This document shows, in pieces, positions 33,682-41,355 of a stretch of 64,000 nucleotides of DNA. The notes below the pieces were generated by a model. It worked only from the letters and a program-made list of their open reading frames with translations. It had not been told where the DNA came from and searched no databases. Location of the stretch: contig NZ_CP059067.1 of assembly GCF_017795745.1 (NCBI RefSeq), positions 4,526,001 to 4,590,000 on the forward strand, written 5' to 3'. How positions within the stretch are numbered: the first letter of the stretch is position 1; every line of letters starts with the position of its first letter. The DNA is from Rhizobacter sp. AJA081-3 (GTDB lineage Bacteria; Pseudomonadota; Gammaproteobacteria; Burkholderiales; Burkholderiaceae_C). The translations under genes and the position numbers were made by a program.

Positions 33682-34605
33682 TCAGGACTTCGCTTCACGC
33701 GCGCGCCAAGCCTGCAACTCGTCGTGGATCTGTCCGATCGCGGCGATCGCGCGCACGCCGTCGACCGGGCGGCGATGCAGGACCGGCGCGGCGCCTCCAG
33801 CCCACAGATCGATGCCGGCCGGCAACTTCGCGCGCAGTTCGGTCAGGCCTTCGACGATCTGGTTCGGGTTCATGCAGCCGCTGAAGCTCAGTGCGACGAT
33901 GTCGATGCGCTGCGCGCGACTGGCCAGCACGATGTCCCATATCGGCGTGCAGACTCCCAGCGAGACGCAGCGCGCACTGTCCAGCGCCAGCAGGGCCTCG
34001 GCCATCAGCAGGCCCAGCCCGTGCGGCTCATGGGGAAGCGTGGTGAGCAGCACACCCGGGCGGGCACGCACCGGCTGCAGGCGCGCGATGGCATCGCGCA
34101 GCACGACCTGGATCGACTCGGTGTAGAGGTGCTCCTCGAAGATCTGCAGTTGCCCGCGCATCCAGGCGTCGCCGACGCGCGTATTCAGCGGTCCGACCAC
34201 ATCGATGATGAATCTCGCCAGTCCAAGGCGTTCACGGGCCTGGACGAGTTGCCGCCGCAATCCCTGCACATCATGCGACTTGAGAATCTCCAGGAAGTCG
34301 CCCACCTCGCGCGCGGTGTCGGACACCGCCATCGGGGCGTGCCGTTGCAGGCGCTCCACCAGTTCGGCCATGGACAAACTCATCAGCCGGCCCGGGCGCT
34401 CTCCCGCATCGACCAGCCGTTTCAGGAGGCGCAACTGCTCGATCTCCTGCGAGGAGTAGAGCCGCTCGCCCCTGCCATCTCGCTTGGGACTGGGAAAACC
34501 GTAGCGCCGCTCCCAAACACGAAGTGTGTCCTTGCTCAGGCCGGTATCTCGTTCAGCCGCCGCAATGTTGAACTCGAGAGCGGAACGAGTGGCGAAAGGG
34601 TTCAT
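33682..34605 (-). CDS. CarH/LitR-type MerR regulator with B12-binding domain
   Basis: 307 residues. An N-terminal MerR helix-turn-helix (NIAAAERDTGLSKDTLRVWE, then RRYGFPSPKR, residues 13-42) is joined to a cobalamin-binding module. The four-helix bundle has the light-sensing W-x9-EH motif (Trp148, Glu158, His159) and the Rossmann part has E-x-H-x-x-G (Glu193, His195, Gly198), where His195 would be the lower axial ligand of adenosylcobalamin. The residue after the Trp is Met149, while in Thermus CarH, as I recall, it is the His that ligates cobalt after light exposure. Such regulators repress in the dark and release DNA on illumination. It is divergent from the peroxidase and lipid-modification genes. 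Confidence 0.85.
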   Translation of the reverse strand: MNPFATRSALEFNIAAAERDTGLSKDTLRVWERRYGFPSPKRDGRGERLYSSQEIEQLRLLKRLVDAGERPGRLMSLSMAELVERLQRHAPMAVSDTAREVGDFLEILKSHDVQGLRRQLVQARERLGLARFIIDVVGPLNTRVGDAWMRGQLQIFEEHLYTESIQVVLRDAIARLQPVRARPGVLLTTLPHEPHGLGLLMAEALLALDSARCVSLGVCTPIWDIVLASRAQRIDIVALSFSGCMNPNQIVEGLTELRAKLPAGIDLWAGGAAPVLHRRPVDGVRAIAAIGQIHDELQAWRAREAKS

Positions 34606-34621
34606 GGCAGTGCGCTCGGAT

Positions 34622-34654
34622 TGGACAAAGCCAGCAGACCGACATTGTTGTCCA
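34622..34654. promoter_or_regulatory. Inverted repeat TGGACAA-N19-TTGTCCA before the CarH-like gene
   Basis: Perfect seven-base arms (34622-34628 and 34648-34654) lie 17-49 bp upstream of the regulator's start codon at 34605. The place fits an autoregulatory site or a 5'-UTR stem. The sequence does not match an operator that I know with confidence. Confidence 0.35.
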
Positions 34655-34669
34655 GGACTAAACCTTGCA

Positions 34670-34683
34670 GTACGAAATTGTAC
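34670..34683. promoter_or_regulatory. GTAC-N6-GTAC site between the divergent genes
   Basis: GTAC at 34670-34673 and again at 34680-34683, six bases apart, form a small dyad in the CarH/peroxidase gap. A related GTACAG sequence lies at 35355-35360 ahead of the flavoprotein operon. CarH/LitR-type sites described elsewhere are rich in TGTACA-like halves, so this is a candidate regulator site; the match is loose. Confidence 0.3.
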
Positions 34684-34754
34684 CGCTTAGTATCGACGCC
34701 ATGCGAATCACCCCTCCCGATCATCCCGACAGAGCCGACCTCGTCAGCCTTTCG

Positions 34755-35333
34755 ATGAACCCGACGCGTCGGCGATTGCTCGCGCTGGCCGCCCTCGCCG
34801 CGGCGGGGACGCACCCGGTCAGGGCCGCGGCGCCCGCCTGTACACCGCTGCTCACACGCGAGTTCGCGCGCTTGCAGGACGAGAAGACACAGAACCTGTG
34901 CCAGTACGCGGGCCGTGTGATCGTGGTGGTCAACACCGCCAGCTTCTGCGGCTTCACGCCGCAGTACAAGTCTCTCGAGGCCCTGTACGCGCGCTACAAG
35001 GATCGCGGCCTGGTCGTTCTCGGCTTCCCGTCGAACGACTTCGGCGCGCAGGAGCCTGGCAGCGGCGCCGAGATCGCGGCTTTCTGCGAGAACACCTTCG
35101 GCGTCAAGTTCCCGATGTTCGCCAAGTCGCGCGTCGCGGCTTCCGCCGGGGCGGCGGCGAACCCCCTGATCGCCGACCTGGCGCAACGCACCGGGCAGTG
35201 GCCGCGCTGGAATTTCCACAAGTACCTGATCGCCCGCGACGGCGGCATGGTGACCAGCCACGTCAGTGACGTCGACCCCCTCGACAAGGCCTTCATCCGG
35301 CAGGTCGAGCGCCTGCTCGACGCAAAAGCGTGA
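34755..35333 (+). CDS. Exported glutathione peroxidase-like protein
   Basis: 192 residues. The N-terminus NPTRRRLLALAALAAAGTHPV then RAAA looks like a Tat/Sec-type signal, unusual because most bacterial GPx proteins are cytoplasmic. The GPx fold follows: peroxidatic Cys65 in NTASFCGFTPQYKSL, Gln99 in FPSNDFGAQEPGS, and Trp152-Asn153 in WPRWNFHKYL complete the catalytic tetrad, with no selenocysteine. It reduces peroxides with thioredoxin or glutathione, probably in the periplasm. The ATG at 34755 is chosen because it gives the signal peptide; an ATG at 34701 would add 18 residues in front. It is divergent from the CarH-like gene and probably under its control. Confidence 0.85.
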   Translation: MNPTRRRLLALAALAAAGTHPVRAAAPACTPLLTREFARLQDEKTQNLCQYAGRVIVVVNTASFCGFTPQYKSLEALYARYKDRGLVVLGFPSNDFGAQEPGSGAEIAAFCENTFGVKFPMFAKSRVAASAGAAANPLIADLAQRTGQWPRWNFHKYLIARDGGMVTSHVSDVDPLDKAFIRQVERLLDAKA

Positions 35334-35664
35334 CTACTGAGTTATATTTCATACCGTACAGTTCAACTTGAAGACTGCAAACATCGTGAATCGCCAGGCC
35401 GCCGCAGTTTCGACATGCGCCGTCACATCGATGCTCGCTCTGACGGAACTCAGGCCGCGCACCCGCGTCGAACCCGCCGGACGCCAGCAAGATTTGTTGG
35501 CGCTCCACTGGTTTGTGTTGCGGAGTCTTCCAGCCAGTCTGGATGAAATCCCCGGGCGGTTCTCCTCCTCCCTCCCTCCTCCCTCCTTCGCCCGGGGGCG
35601 CTTCGCAACAATCTTCTCCAGCACGGGTGCCGCACGACGCGGCACCCGCTGCGCGGCCTGATCG
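35334..35664 (+). promoter_or_regulatory. 331-bp leader before the lipid-modification operon
   Basis: No convincing gene lies here. At its start TATATT (35344-35349) could be a -10 box, followed by GTACAG and the dyad TTCAA-C-TTGAA (35362-35372), close to the TTGAAC sites at 168-193. Further on, perfect nine-base arms CCCCGGGCG (35550-35558) and CGCCCGGGG (35589-35597) flank a 30-base run of only C and T ending at 35589. A TTG-initiated frame at 35368-35661 ends four bases before the flavoprotein start, but has no motif or ribosome-binding site and is not accepted. The tract could act in RNA-based or Rho-dependent control. Confidence 0.5.
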
Positions 35665-36969
35665 ATGCGGCGCGTCGCGATCATCGGTTCGGGCATCTCG
35701 GGCCTCGCCGTGGCCCATGGCCTGCAAGGCCAGGCGAATGTGACCCTGTTCGAGGCCGGCAACTACTTCGGCGGCCATACGCACACCGTCGACGTCACGC
35801 TCGACGGCCACACGCATGGCGTGGACACCGGCTTCCTCGTCCTCAACGAACGCACCTATCCCCGACTGCTGAACCTGTTCGAGCGGCTGGGTGTCGAGAT
35901 CGCGCCGTCGGACATGTCGTTCTCGGTGCAGGTGCCCGACATCGGGCTGGAGTGGAGCGGCTCGGACCTGTCCAGCGTATTCGCCCAGCGCAGCAACCTG
36001 TTCAAACCGCGCTTCTGGCGCATGCTGCGAGACATCCTTCGCTTCAACAAGCTGACCACTGCGATCGCCAGCAGCGGCAGCGAAGCGCAGATGGTGCAGC
36101 CGATCGCCGATTTCCTGGCCCACCACGGCTTCAGCGACGAGTTCCGCGATTGGTACTTCCTGCCGATGATCGGCTGCATCTGGTCCTGCCCGACCGACCA
36201 GATGCTGCATTTCCCTGTGGCCACGCTGATCCGCTTTTGCCACAACCACGGCTTGATCCAGGTGGCGAACCGGCCGCAGTGGTACACCGTGCGCGGCGGT
36301 GCGCGACAGTACGTGCAGAAGATCGTCGCCGGCGTGCCCGACGCGCGACTGAACAGCCCGGTGCGCAGCGTGAAGCGGGTGCCTGCCGGCAATGGCGCGG
36401 CCGGTGCCTGGGTGGCCACCGATCGCGGCAGCGAACGCTTCGACGAGGTCGTCTTCGCCTGCCACAGCGACCAGGCGCTCGCGCTGCTCGGCGATGCGGG
36501 CGAGACCGAGCGCAGCGTGCTCGGCGCGATCCGCTACCAGCCCAACCGCGCGGTGCTGCACACCGACCGCAGCGTGCTGCCGCAACGCGAGCGCGCCTGG
36601 GCCTCGTGGAACTACGAGCGCTCCGCCGACGGCGACCGCGAACAGGCCCGCGTGTGCCTTCACTACCTGCTCAACCGGCTGCAGCCGCTGCCCTTCACGA
36701 CGCCGGTGGTGGTCTCGCTGAATCCGGTCACCGAGCCCCGCGCCGACACGGTGGTCGGCGAGTACGAGTACGACCACCCGATCTTCGACCTGGAAGCGAT
36801 CGCCGCGCAGCGGCGCGTGCCGCAGTTGCAAGGTCTCTCGCACACCTGGTTCTGCGGCGCCTGGACTCGATACGGCTTCCACGAAGACGGGCTGATGTCC
36901 GGCGAGGCGGTGGTCGAGGGACTGCGCGCGGCCTGGGCCGCCCAGCGCCCGGACGCGGAGGCCGCGTGA
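35665..36969 (+). CDS. NAD(P)/FAD-dependent amine-oxidase-like flavoprotein of the Cfa cluster
   Basis: 434 residues. RVAIIGSGISGLAVAHGL (residues 3-20) is the FAD Rossmann motif, then LFEAGNYFGGHTHTVDV and GVDTGFLVLNERTYPRL, and a C-terminal FCGAWTRYGFHEDGLMSGEA that closes the FAD site. It is the flavoprotein that regularly precedes DUF1365 and cfa genes; phytoene-desaturase-like and saturase chemistry is known in related proteins. In the Rhodobacter furan fatty-acid pathway a flavin or desaturase step follows the methyl transfer, so a lipid desaturase role is possible. The stop overlaps the GTG start of DUF1365 (GTGA). Confidence 0.8.
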   Translation: MRRVAIIGSGISGLAVAHGLQGQANVTLFEAGNYFGGHTHTVDVTLDGHTHGVDTGFLVLNERTYPRLLNLFERLGVEIAPSDMSFSVQVPDIGLEWSGSDLSSVFAQRSNLFKPRFWRMLRDILRFNKLTTAIASSGSEAQMVQPIADFLAHHGFSDEFRDWYFLPMIGCIWSCPTDQMLHFPVATLIRFCHNHGLIQVANRPQWYTVRGGARQYVQKIVAGVPDARLNSPVRSVKRVPAGNGAAGAWVATDRGSERFDEVVFACHSDQALALLGDAGETERSVLGAIRYQPNRAVLHTDRSVLPQRERAWASWNYERSADGDREQARVCLHYLLNRLQPLPFTTPVVVSLNPVTEPRADTVVGEYEYDHPIFDLEAIAAQRRVPQLQGLSHTWFCGAWTRYGFHEDGLMSGEAVVEGLRAAWAAQRPDAEAA

Positions 36970-37727
36970 TCGAACAAGCCGCCACCCCGCTGATCGGCCT
37001 CGGCCAGGTGCGCCATGCGCGCCTACGCCCCGCGCGCAACAGCTTCACCTACAGCACCTACTTCCTGATGCTGCCGATGCGCGGCCTGCGGGCGCAGCCG
37101 TCGAAGGAACTTGCGCGCAACCGCTTCGGCCTGATCAGCTTCCACGACCGCGACCATGGCGACGGCCGCGCCGACAGCCTGGCCTGGCTCGACGAACTGC
37201 TCGCCAGCGAAGACGTGGCCGATGCCGACGGCGAGGTCTGGCTGCACTGCTACCCGCGCGTGCTCGGCGTGACCTTCAAGCCGGTGAGCTTCTGGTACTG
37301 CCATCGCACCGACGGCACGCTTGCCGCCATCGTCGTGGAGGTCAACAACACCTTCGGCGAGCGGCACTGCTATCTGCTGCGCGGCGCGGGCCTGGCCTTC
37401 GGCAACGAACTGCGCGCCACCAAGGTGTTCCACGTCTCGCCGTTCTGCGCCATCGAGGGCGACTACCGCTTCCGCTTCATGCGCACGGCGGAGCGCACGG
37501 TGGCCCGCATCGACCACGACGACGCCGACGGCCCGCTGCTGCAGACCAGCGTGTCCGGCCATCTTGAACCGCTGACCGCCGCGAGCACGCGCCGCGCCTT
37601 CTTCGGCATGCCGATGATGACGCTGGGCGTGATCGTGCGCATCCACTGGCAGGCGCTGAAGCTCTGGACCAAGCGCGTGCCCTTCTTCCACAAGCCCGCC
37701 CCGCCCGGGGATTTCGTCACCCGCTGA
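36966..37727 (+). CDS. DUF1365 protein
   Basis: 253 residues beginning at a GTG that overlaps the flavoprotein stop by 4 bp. Family landmarks are GQVRHARLRPARNSFTYSTY near the start, NRFGLISFHDRDHGDGR, FKPVSFWYCH, VVEVNNTFGERHCYLL and KVFHVSPFC. DUF1365 genes almost always stand between such a flavoprotein and a Cfa homologue; their biochemical role is unknown. In Rhodobacter sphaeroides a neighbouring homologue belongs to the sigma-E/ChrR singlet-oxygen regulon, from which a role in reactive-oxygen-linked lipid chemistry is inferred. Confidence 0.88.
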   Translation: MIEQAATPLIGLGQVRHARLRPARNSFTYSTYFLMLPMRGLRAQPSKELARNRFGLISFHDRDHGDGRADSLAWLDELLASEDVADADGEVWLHCYPRVLGVTFKPVSFWYCHRTDGTLAAIVVEVNNTFGERHCYLLRGAGLAFGNELRATKVFHVSPFCAIEGDYRFRFMRTAERTVARIDHDDADGPLLQTSVSGHLEPLTAASTRRAFFGMPMMTLGVIVRIHWQALKLWTKRVPFFHKPAPPGDFVTR

Positions 37728-37736
37728 GCCGAAGTC

Positions 37737-38957
37737 ATGACCAGCACCACCACCTTCGCTCCATCCAGCCTGCCCGATTCGGCGCCCGCCGCCGCACGCG
37801 CAGTGTTCCGACTTCTGCAACGACTGCGGCACGGCTCGCTGGACCTGCAGATGCCCGACGGCAGCAGCGCGCATTTCGGCAACAAGTCCGATGACGGTCC
37901 GCGTGCCGCGCTGCGCCTGCGCAACTGGAACGTCTGCGGCGCCGTGCTGCGCTCGGGCGACATCGGTTTCGCCGAAAGCTACATCGCCGGCGACTGGACC
38001 ACGCCCGACCTCACCACGCTGCTCACGCTGTTCATCGCCAACCGCGACGAGGTCGAGTCGATCGTCTACGGCAGCTGGTGGGGTTCGGCGCTGTATCGAC
38101 TCAAGCACCTGTTCAACCGCAATTCGCGCCAGGGCAGCAAGAAGAACATCCACGCCCACTACGACCTGGGCAACGAGTTCTATCGCCTGTGGCTCGACCC
38201 GACAATGAACTACAGCAGCGCATGGTTCGAGGGCGACCTCAATCGGCCCATGCCCGACGCGCAGCACGCCAAGGTGCGCCGCGCACTGCGCGAGGCCGGT
38301 GTGAAACCGGGCGACCGCGTGCTAGAGATCGGCTGCGGCTGGGGTGCGCTGGCCGAATGCGCGGCGCGCGATTTCGACGCGAAGGTGACCGGCGTGACGC
38401 TGTCCAGCGAGCAGCTCGAGTGGGCGAAGAAGCGCCTGAGCGATGCCGGCCTGCCCGGTGACCTGCGCTTCCAGGACTATCGCGACATCGCCGACGGCCC
38501 TTTCGACGCCATCGCCTCCATCGAGATGTTCGAGGCCGTGGGCCGCGAGTACTGGCCGAGCTTCTTCGCCACCGTGCGCAGCCAGCTCAAGCCCGGCGGC
38601 AAGGCCTGCATCCAGAGCATCACGATCGCCGACCGCTACTTCGAGCGCTACGTGAAGTCGACCGACTTCATCCAGCAGTACATCTTCCCCGGCGGGCTGC
38701 TGCCCAGCCCTTCGGCCTTTCGCGAGGCCGCAGCGCAGGCCGGGCTGCGGGTGGTCAACGAACTCGACTTCGGCCTCGATTACGCCGAGACGCTGCGCCG
38801 CTGGCGCGAAAGCTTCCTGGGCCAGGAGCAGCGCGTGCGGCGGCTGGGCTTCGACGCGCGCTTCATGCACATCTGGGAGTTCTACCTCGCCTATTGCGAG
38901 GCCGCCTTCGCCACCGGCAACACCAGCGTCATGCAGTTCACCCTGCAGCGCGACTGA
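37737..38957 (+). CDS. cfa: Cyclopropane-fatty-acid synthase family methyltransferase
   Basis: 406 residues, the typical length of the Cfa/UfaM family. After a ~120-residue N-terminal lipid-binding part come NIHAHYDLGNEFYRLWLD and MNYSSAWF, the AdoMet motif VLEIGCGWGALAECAA, SIEMFEAVGREYW, with the Glu of the bicarbonate-binding site, and FIQQYIFPGG. It transfers a methyl group from AdoMet to the double bond of a membrane phospholipid acyl chain, giving a cyclopropane or a methyl branch. In R. sphaeroides the related UfaM makes the methylated acid that becomes a furan fatty acid. It starts nine bases after DUF1365. Confidence 0.88.
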   Translation: MTSTTTFAPSSLPDSAPAAARAVFRLLQRLRHGSLDLQMPDGSSAHFGNKSDDGPRAALRLRNWNVCGAVLRSGDIGFAESYIAGDWTTPDLTTLLTLFIANRDEVESIVYGSWWGSALYRLKHLFNRNSRQGSKKNIHAHYDLGNEFYRLWLDPTMNYSSAWFEGDLNRPMPDAQHAKVRRALREAGVKPGDRVLEIGCGWGALAECAARDFDAKVTGVTLSSEQLEWAKKRLSDAGLPGDLRFQDYRDIADGPFDAIASIEMFEAVGREYWPSFFATVRSQLKPGGKACIQSITIADRYFERYVKSTDFIQQYIFPGGLLPSPSAFREAAAQAGLRVVNELDFGLDYAETLRRWRESFLGQEQRVRRLGFDARFMHIWEFYLAYCEAAFATGNTSVMQFTLQRD

Positions 38958-38962
38958 ACCCC

Positions 38963-39514
38963 ATGGACACGCACCGCCGCAGCCTGCTGCTGGGCCTGGC
39001 GCTTTCGCCGCTCGCGGCACGGGCCAACATCGCCGCGCCGCCCGAGGTAGTGGCCGAACTGCCGGGCGCGCAGTTGCTCGGCAGCGGCCGCCTGACCTTC
39101 CTCGGCCTGCATGTCTACGACGCGCGGTTGTGGATCGATGAGCGCTTCAGCGCCGACCGCTTCGATCGCCATGCCCTGGCGCTCGAGTTGCAGTACGCAC
39201 GCACCCTGTACGGCCGGCTCATCGCCGAGCGCAGCCTCGAGGAGATGAAACGCAGCGGCGGCGTCAGCGACGCGCAGGGCGAACGCTGGCTCGCCGAGAT
39301 GAAGCGTGCCTTCCCCGACGTCGTCAAGGGCGACCGCATCACCGGTGTGCAGCGCCCCGAGGAGGGCGTCCGCTTCTTCCACAACGGCACGCTGCGCAGC
39401 GAACTGCTCGACACCGACTTCACCCGAAGATTCTTCGGCATCTGGCTTTCGCCGCAGACCTCGGAGCCCAAGCTGCGCCAGTCGCTGCTGGGCATCGCGC
39501 TGCCGCGCTCATGA
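38963..39514 (+). CDS. Chalcone-isomerase-like secreted protein
   Basis: 183 residues. A signal peptide (RRSLLLGLALSPLAARA) precedes a chalcone-isomerase-like domain: GSGRLTFLGLHVYDARLWID, LQYARTLYGRLIAERSLEEM, YRD-like segment replaced by DRITGV, and FFGIWLSPQTSEPKLRQSLL at the end. Bacterial members lack a known flavonoid substrate and may bind fatty acids in the periplasm. It starts five bases after cfa and its stop overlaps the transporter start (ATGA). Function in the cluster is unknown; acyl binding or transport is a reasonable guess. Confidence 0.75.
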   Translation: MDTHRRSLLLGLALSPLAARANIAAPPEVVAELPGAQLLGSGRLTFLGLHVYDARLWIDERFSADRFDRHALALELQYARTLYGRLIAERSLEEMKRSGGVSDAQGERWLAEMKRAFPDVVKGDRITGVQRPEEGVRFFHNGTLRSELLDTDFTRRFFGIWLSPQTSEPKLRQSLLGIALPRS

Positions 39515-40800
39515 GCGCCGCGGCCTGCCCCGTGGCGCCCCGCGAAGCCAGCGCCACGCGCGTGGCAGAGGGCCTGTCGTACGGCGCGCTCGGCATGCCG
39601 CTGGCGTTCGTCGCGCTGCCGCTCTACGTGGTGCTGCCCAACCACTACGCCAGCGAGTTCGGCGTGCCGCTGGCCTGGCTGGGCGCGGTGCTGCTGGGCG
39701 CGCGGCTGTTCGATGCCGTGGCCGACCCGCTGATCGGCCGCTGGGCCGACCGCCTCTTCGCCCGCTCGTCGCGCAGCGCCTGGCTGGCCGTCGCCGGCGC
39801 CGCGGTGCTGCTGGCGTTGGGCTTTCGCGGCCTGTTCTTCCCGGCCGTGCAGGGCACCGCCGCGCTGCTGGCCTGGTGCGCTGCCTTGCTGGCCGTCACC
39901 TACCTCGGCTACAGCGTGGTCAGCGTCATCCACCAGGCCTGGGGCGCGCGCCTGGGCGGCGACGAGCCGCAGCGTGCGCGCATCGTCGCCTGGCGTGAAG
40001 GCCTGGCGCTGGTCGGCGTGCTGATGGCCAGCGTGCTGCCCTCGGTGGCCGGGCTGGGCGTGAGCACGCTGGTGTTCGCCGCGCTGCTGCTGGCCGGCGT
40101 GGCCTGGCTGTGGCGCGCACCGCAGCCCATGGCCGCAGCCGCGGATGCGCAACCGGTGCCGATGACGATGCCGCTGGCCACGCCAGACTTCCGCCGCCTG
40201 CTGGCCATCTACCTCGTCAACGGCATCGCCAGCGCGGTGCCCGCCACGCTGGTGCTGTTCTTCATCCGCGACCGGCTCGAGGCACCGGCCTTCGAGCCGC
40301 TGTTCCTGGCCAGCTACTTCGCGGCCGGCGCGCTGTCGATTCCGCTGTGGGTGCGCGCGGTGGCGCGCTTCGGCCTGGCGCGCTGCTGGCTCGCCGGCAT
40401 GCTGCTGGCCATCGCGGTGTTCGCCTGGGCCGCGCTGCTCGGCAGCGGCGACGTGGCCGCCTACACCGTGGTGTGCGTGCTCAGCGGCATCGCGCTGGGG
40501 GCCGACCTCACCCTGCCCGGCGCGATGCTGGCCGGCGTGATCCAGCGTGCCGGGCACGCAGGGCGCGGCGAAGGCTCCTATTTCGGCTGGTGGAACTTCG
40601 CCACCAAGCTCAACCTCGCGCTGGCTGCCGGCCTGGCCTTGCCGGCACTGCAATGGTTCGGCTACGCGCCGGGTGGGCGCGGCGACGACGCGCTGACCGC
40701 ACTCACCCTCGCCTACTGCGTGCTGCCCTGCATCCTCAAGCTCGCCGCCGTGGCCTTGTTGTACCTGACCTGGATCCGCCCCGCGGAAAGACTCGCATGA
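39511..40800 (+). CDS. MFS/GPH-type transporter of the Cfa cluster
   Basis: 429 residues with twelve predicted helices. SYGALGMPLAFVALPLYVVL opens the protein; the loop RLFDAVADPLIGRWADR after helix 2 matches the glycoside-pentoside-hexuronide (GPH) family of cation symporters. A second-half segment (GADLTLPGAMLAGVIQRAGH, then RGEGSYFGWWNF) is also typical. Homologues occur in Cfa/DUF1365 clusters, where they may move a lipid precursor or be a misnamed flippase; the substrate is unknown. It overlaps its neighbours by 4 bp on both sides (ATGA), so translation is coupled. Confidence 0.82.
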   Translation: MSAAACPVAPREASATRVAEGLSYGALGMPLAFVALPLYVVLPNHYASEFGVPLAWLGAVLLGARLFDAVADPLIGRWADRLFARSSRSAWLAVAGAAVLLALGFRGLFFPAVQGTAALLAWCAALLAVTYLGYSVVSVIHQAWGARLGGDEPQRARIVAWREGLALVGVLMASVLPSVAGLGVSTLVFAALLLAGVAWLWRAPQPMAAAADAQPVPMTMPLATPDFRRLLAIYLVNGIASAVPATLVLFFIRDRLEAPAFEPLFLASYFAAGALSIPLWVRAVARFGLARCWLAGMLLAIAVFAWAALLGSGDVAAYTVVCVLSGIALGADLTLPGAMLAGVIQRAGHAGRGEGSYFGWWNFATKLNLALAAGLALPALQWFGYAPGGRGDDALTALTLAYCVLPCILKLAAVALLYLTWIRPAERLA

Positions 40801-41345
40801 ACCGACGTTCCCTCGTTGCCGCGCTGGCCGCCGGCGTGCTCGCCTTGGGCTGCGCCTCCGCACCCGTGCCGACCGACTATGCCGCCGAGAAGCCGGTGCT
40901 CGCGCTGGAGAAATACTTCGACGGCGAGCTGGTCGCGCACGGCCTCTTCACCGACCGCGGCGGCAAGGTCGTGCGCCGCTTCACCGTGCTGATGAAGTGC
41001 AGCTGGACCGGTGACGACGGCGTGCTCGACGAAGACTTCACCTACAGCGACGGCAAGAAGGAGCGCCGCATCTGGCGCCTCAAGAAGCTCCGTGGCCCCG
41101 GCAACGAAGGCCGCTACACCGGCACTGCCGACGACGTGGTCGGCACCGCCCAGGGCCAGGCCTCCGGCAACGCCTTCCGGTGGGCCTACACGCTTCGCCT
41201 GCCGGTGGACGGCTCGGTCTACGAGGTGCAGTTCGACGACTGGATGTACCTGGTCGACGAGCGCGTGATGCTGAACAAGGCGGTGATGAGCAAGTTCGGC
41301 ATCCGCCTCGGCGAGGTCACGCTCGCCTTCACGAAGAAACCTTGA
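40797..41345 (+). CDS. DUF3833 lipoprotein
   Basis: 182 residues. The signal VAALAAGVLALGCAS has a lipobox with Cys19. The mature part matches DUF3833: EKYFDGELVAHGLFTDRGGK, RRFTVLMKCSWTGDDGVLDE, YSDGKKERRIWRL, and FDDWMYLVDERVMLNKAVMS. It is probably anchored in the outer membrane and may bind lipid like a lipocalin. It is coupled to the transporter gene by ATGA and followed by an SDR gene. DUF3833 is a constant member of this Cfa-type cluster across proteobacteria; no activity is known. Confidence 0.85.
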   Translation: MNRRSLVAALAAGVLALGCASAPVPTDYAAEKPVLALEKYFDGELVAHGLFTDRGGKVVRRFTVLMKCSWTGDDGVLDEDFTYSDGKKERRIWRLKKLRGPGNEGRYTGTADDVVGTAQGQASGNAFRWAYTLRLPVDGSVYEVQFDDWMYLVDERVMLNKAVMSKFGIRLGEVTLAFTKKP

Positions 41346-41355
41346 GGTGGCCCGC

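Noticed and set aside
35368-35661. A TTG-initiated 97-codon frame ending four bases before the flavoprotein gene
   Set aside because: It lacks a ribosome-binding site, has a Ser/Arg/Pro-rich, motif-free translation that runs through the pyrimidine tract and its stem, and uses a rare start. The region is better read as a leader.
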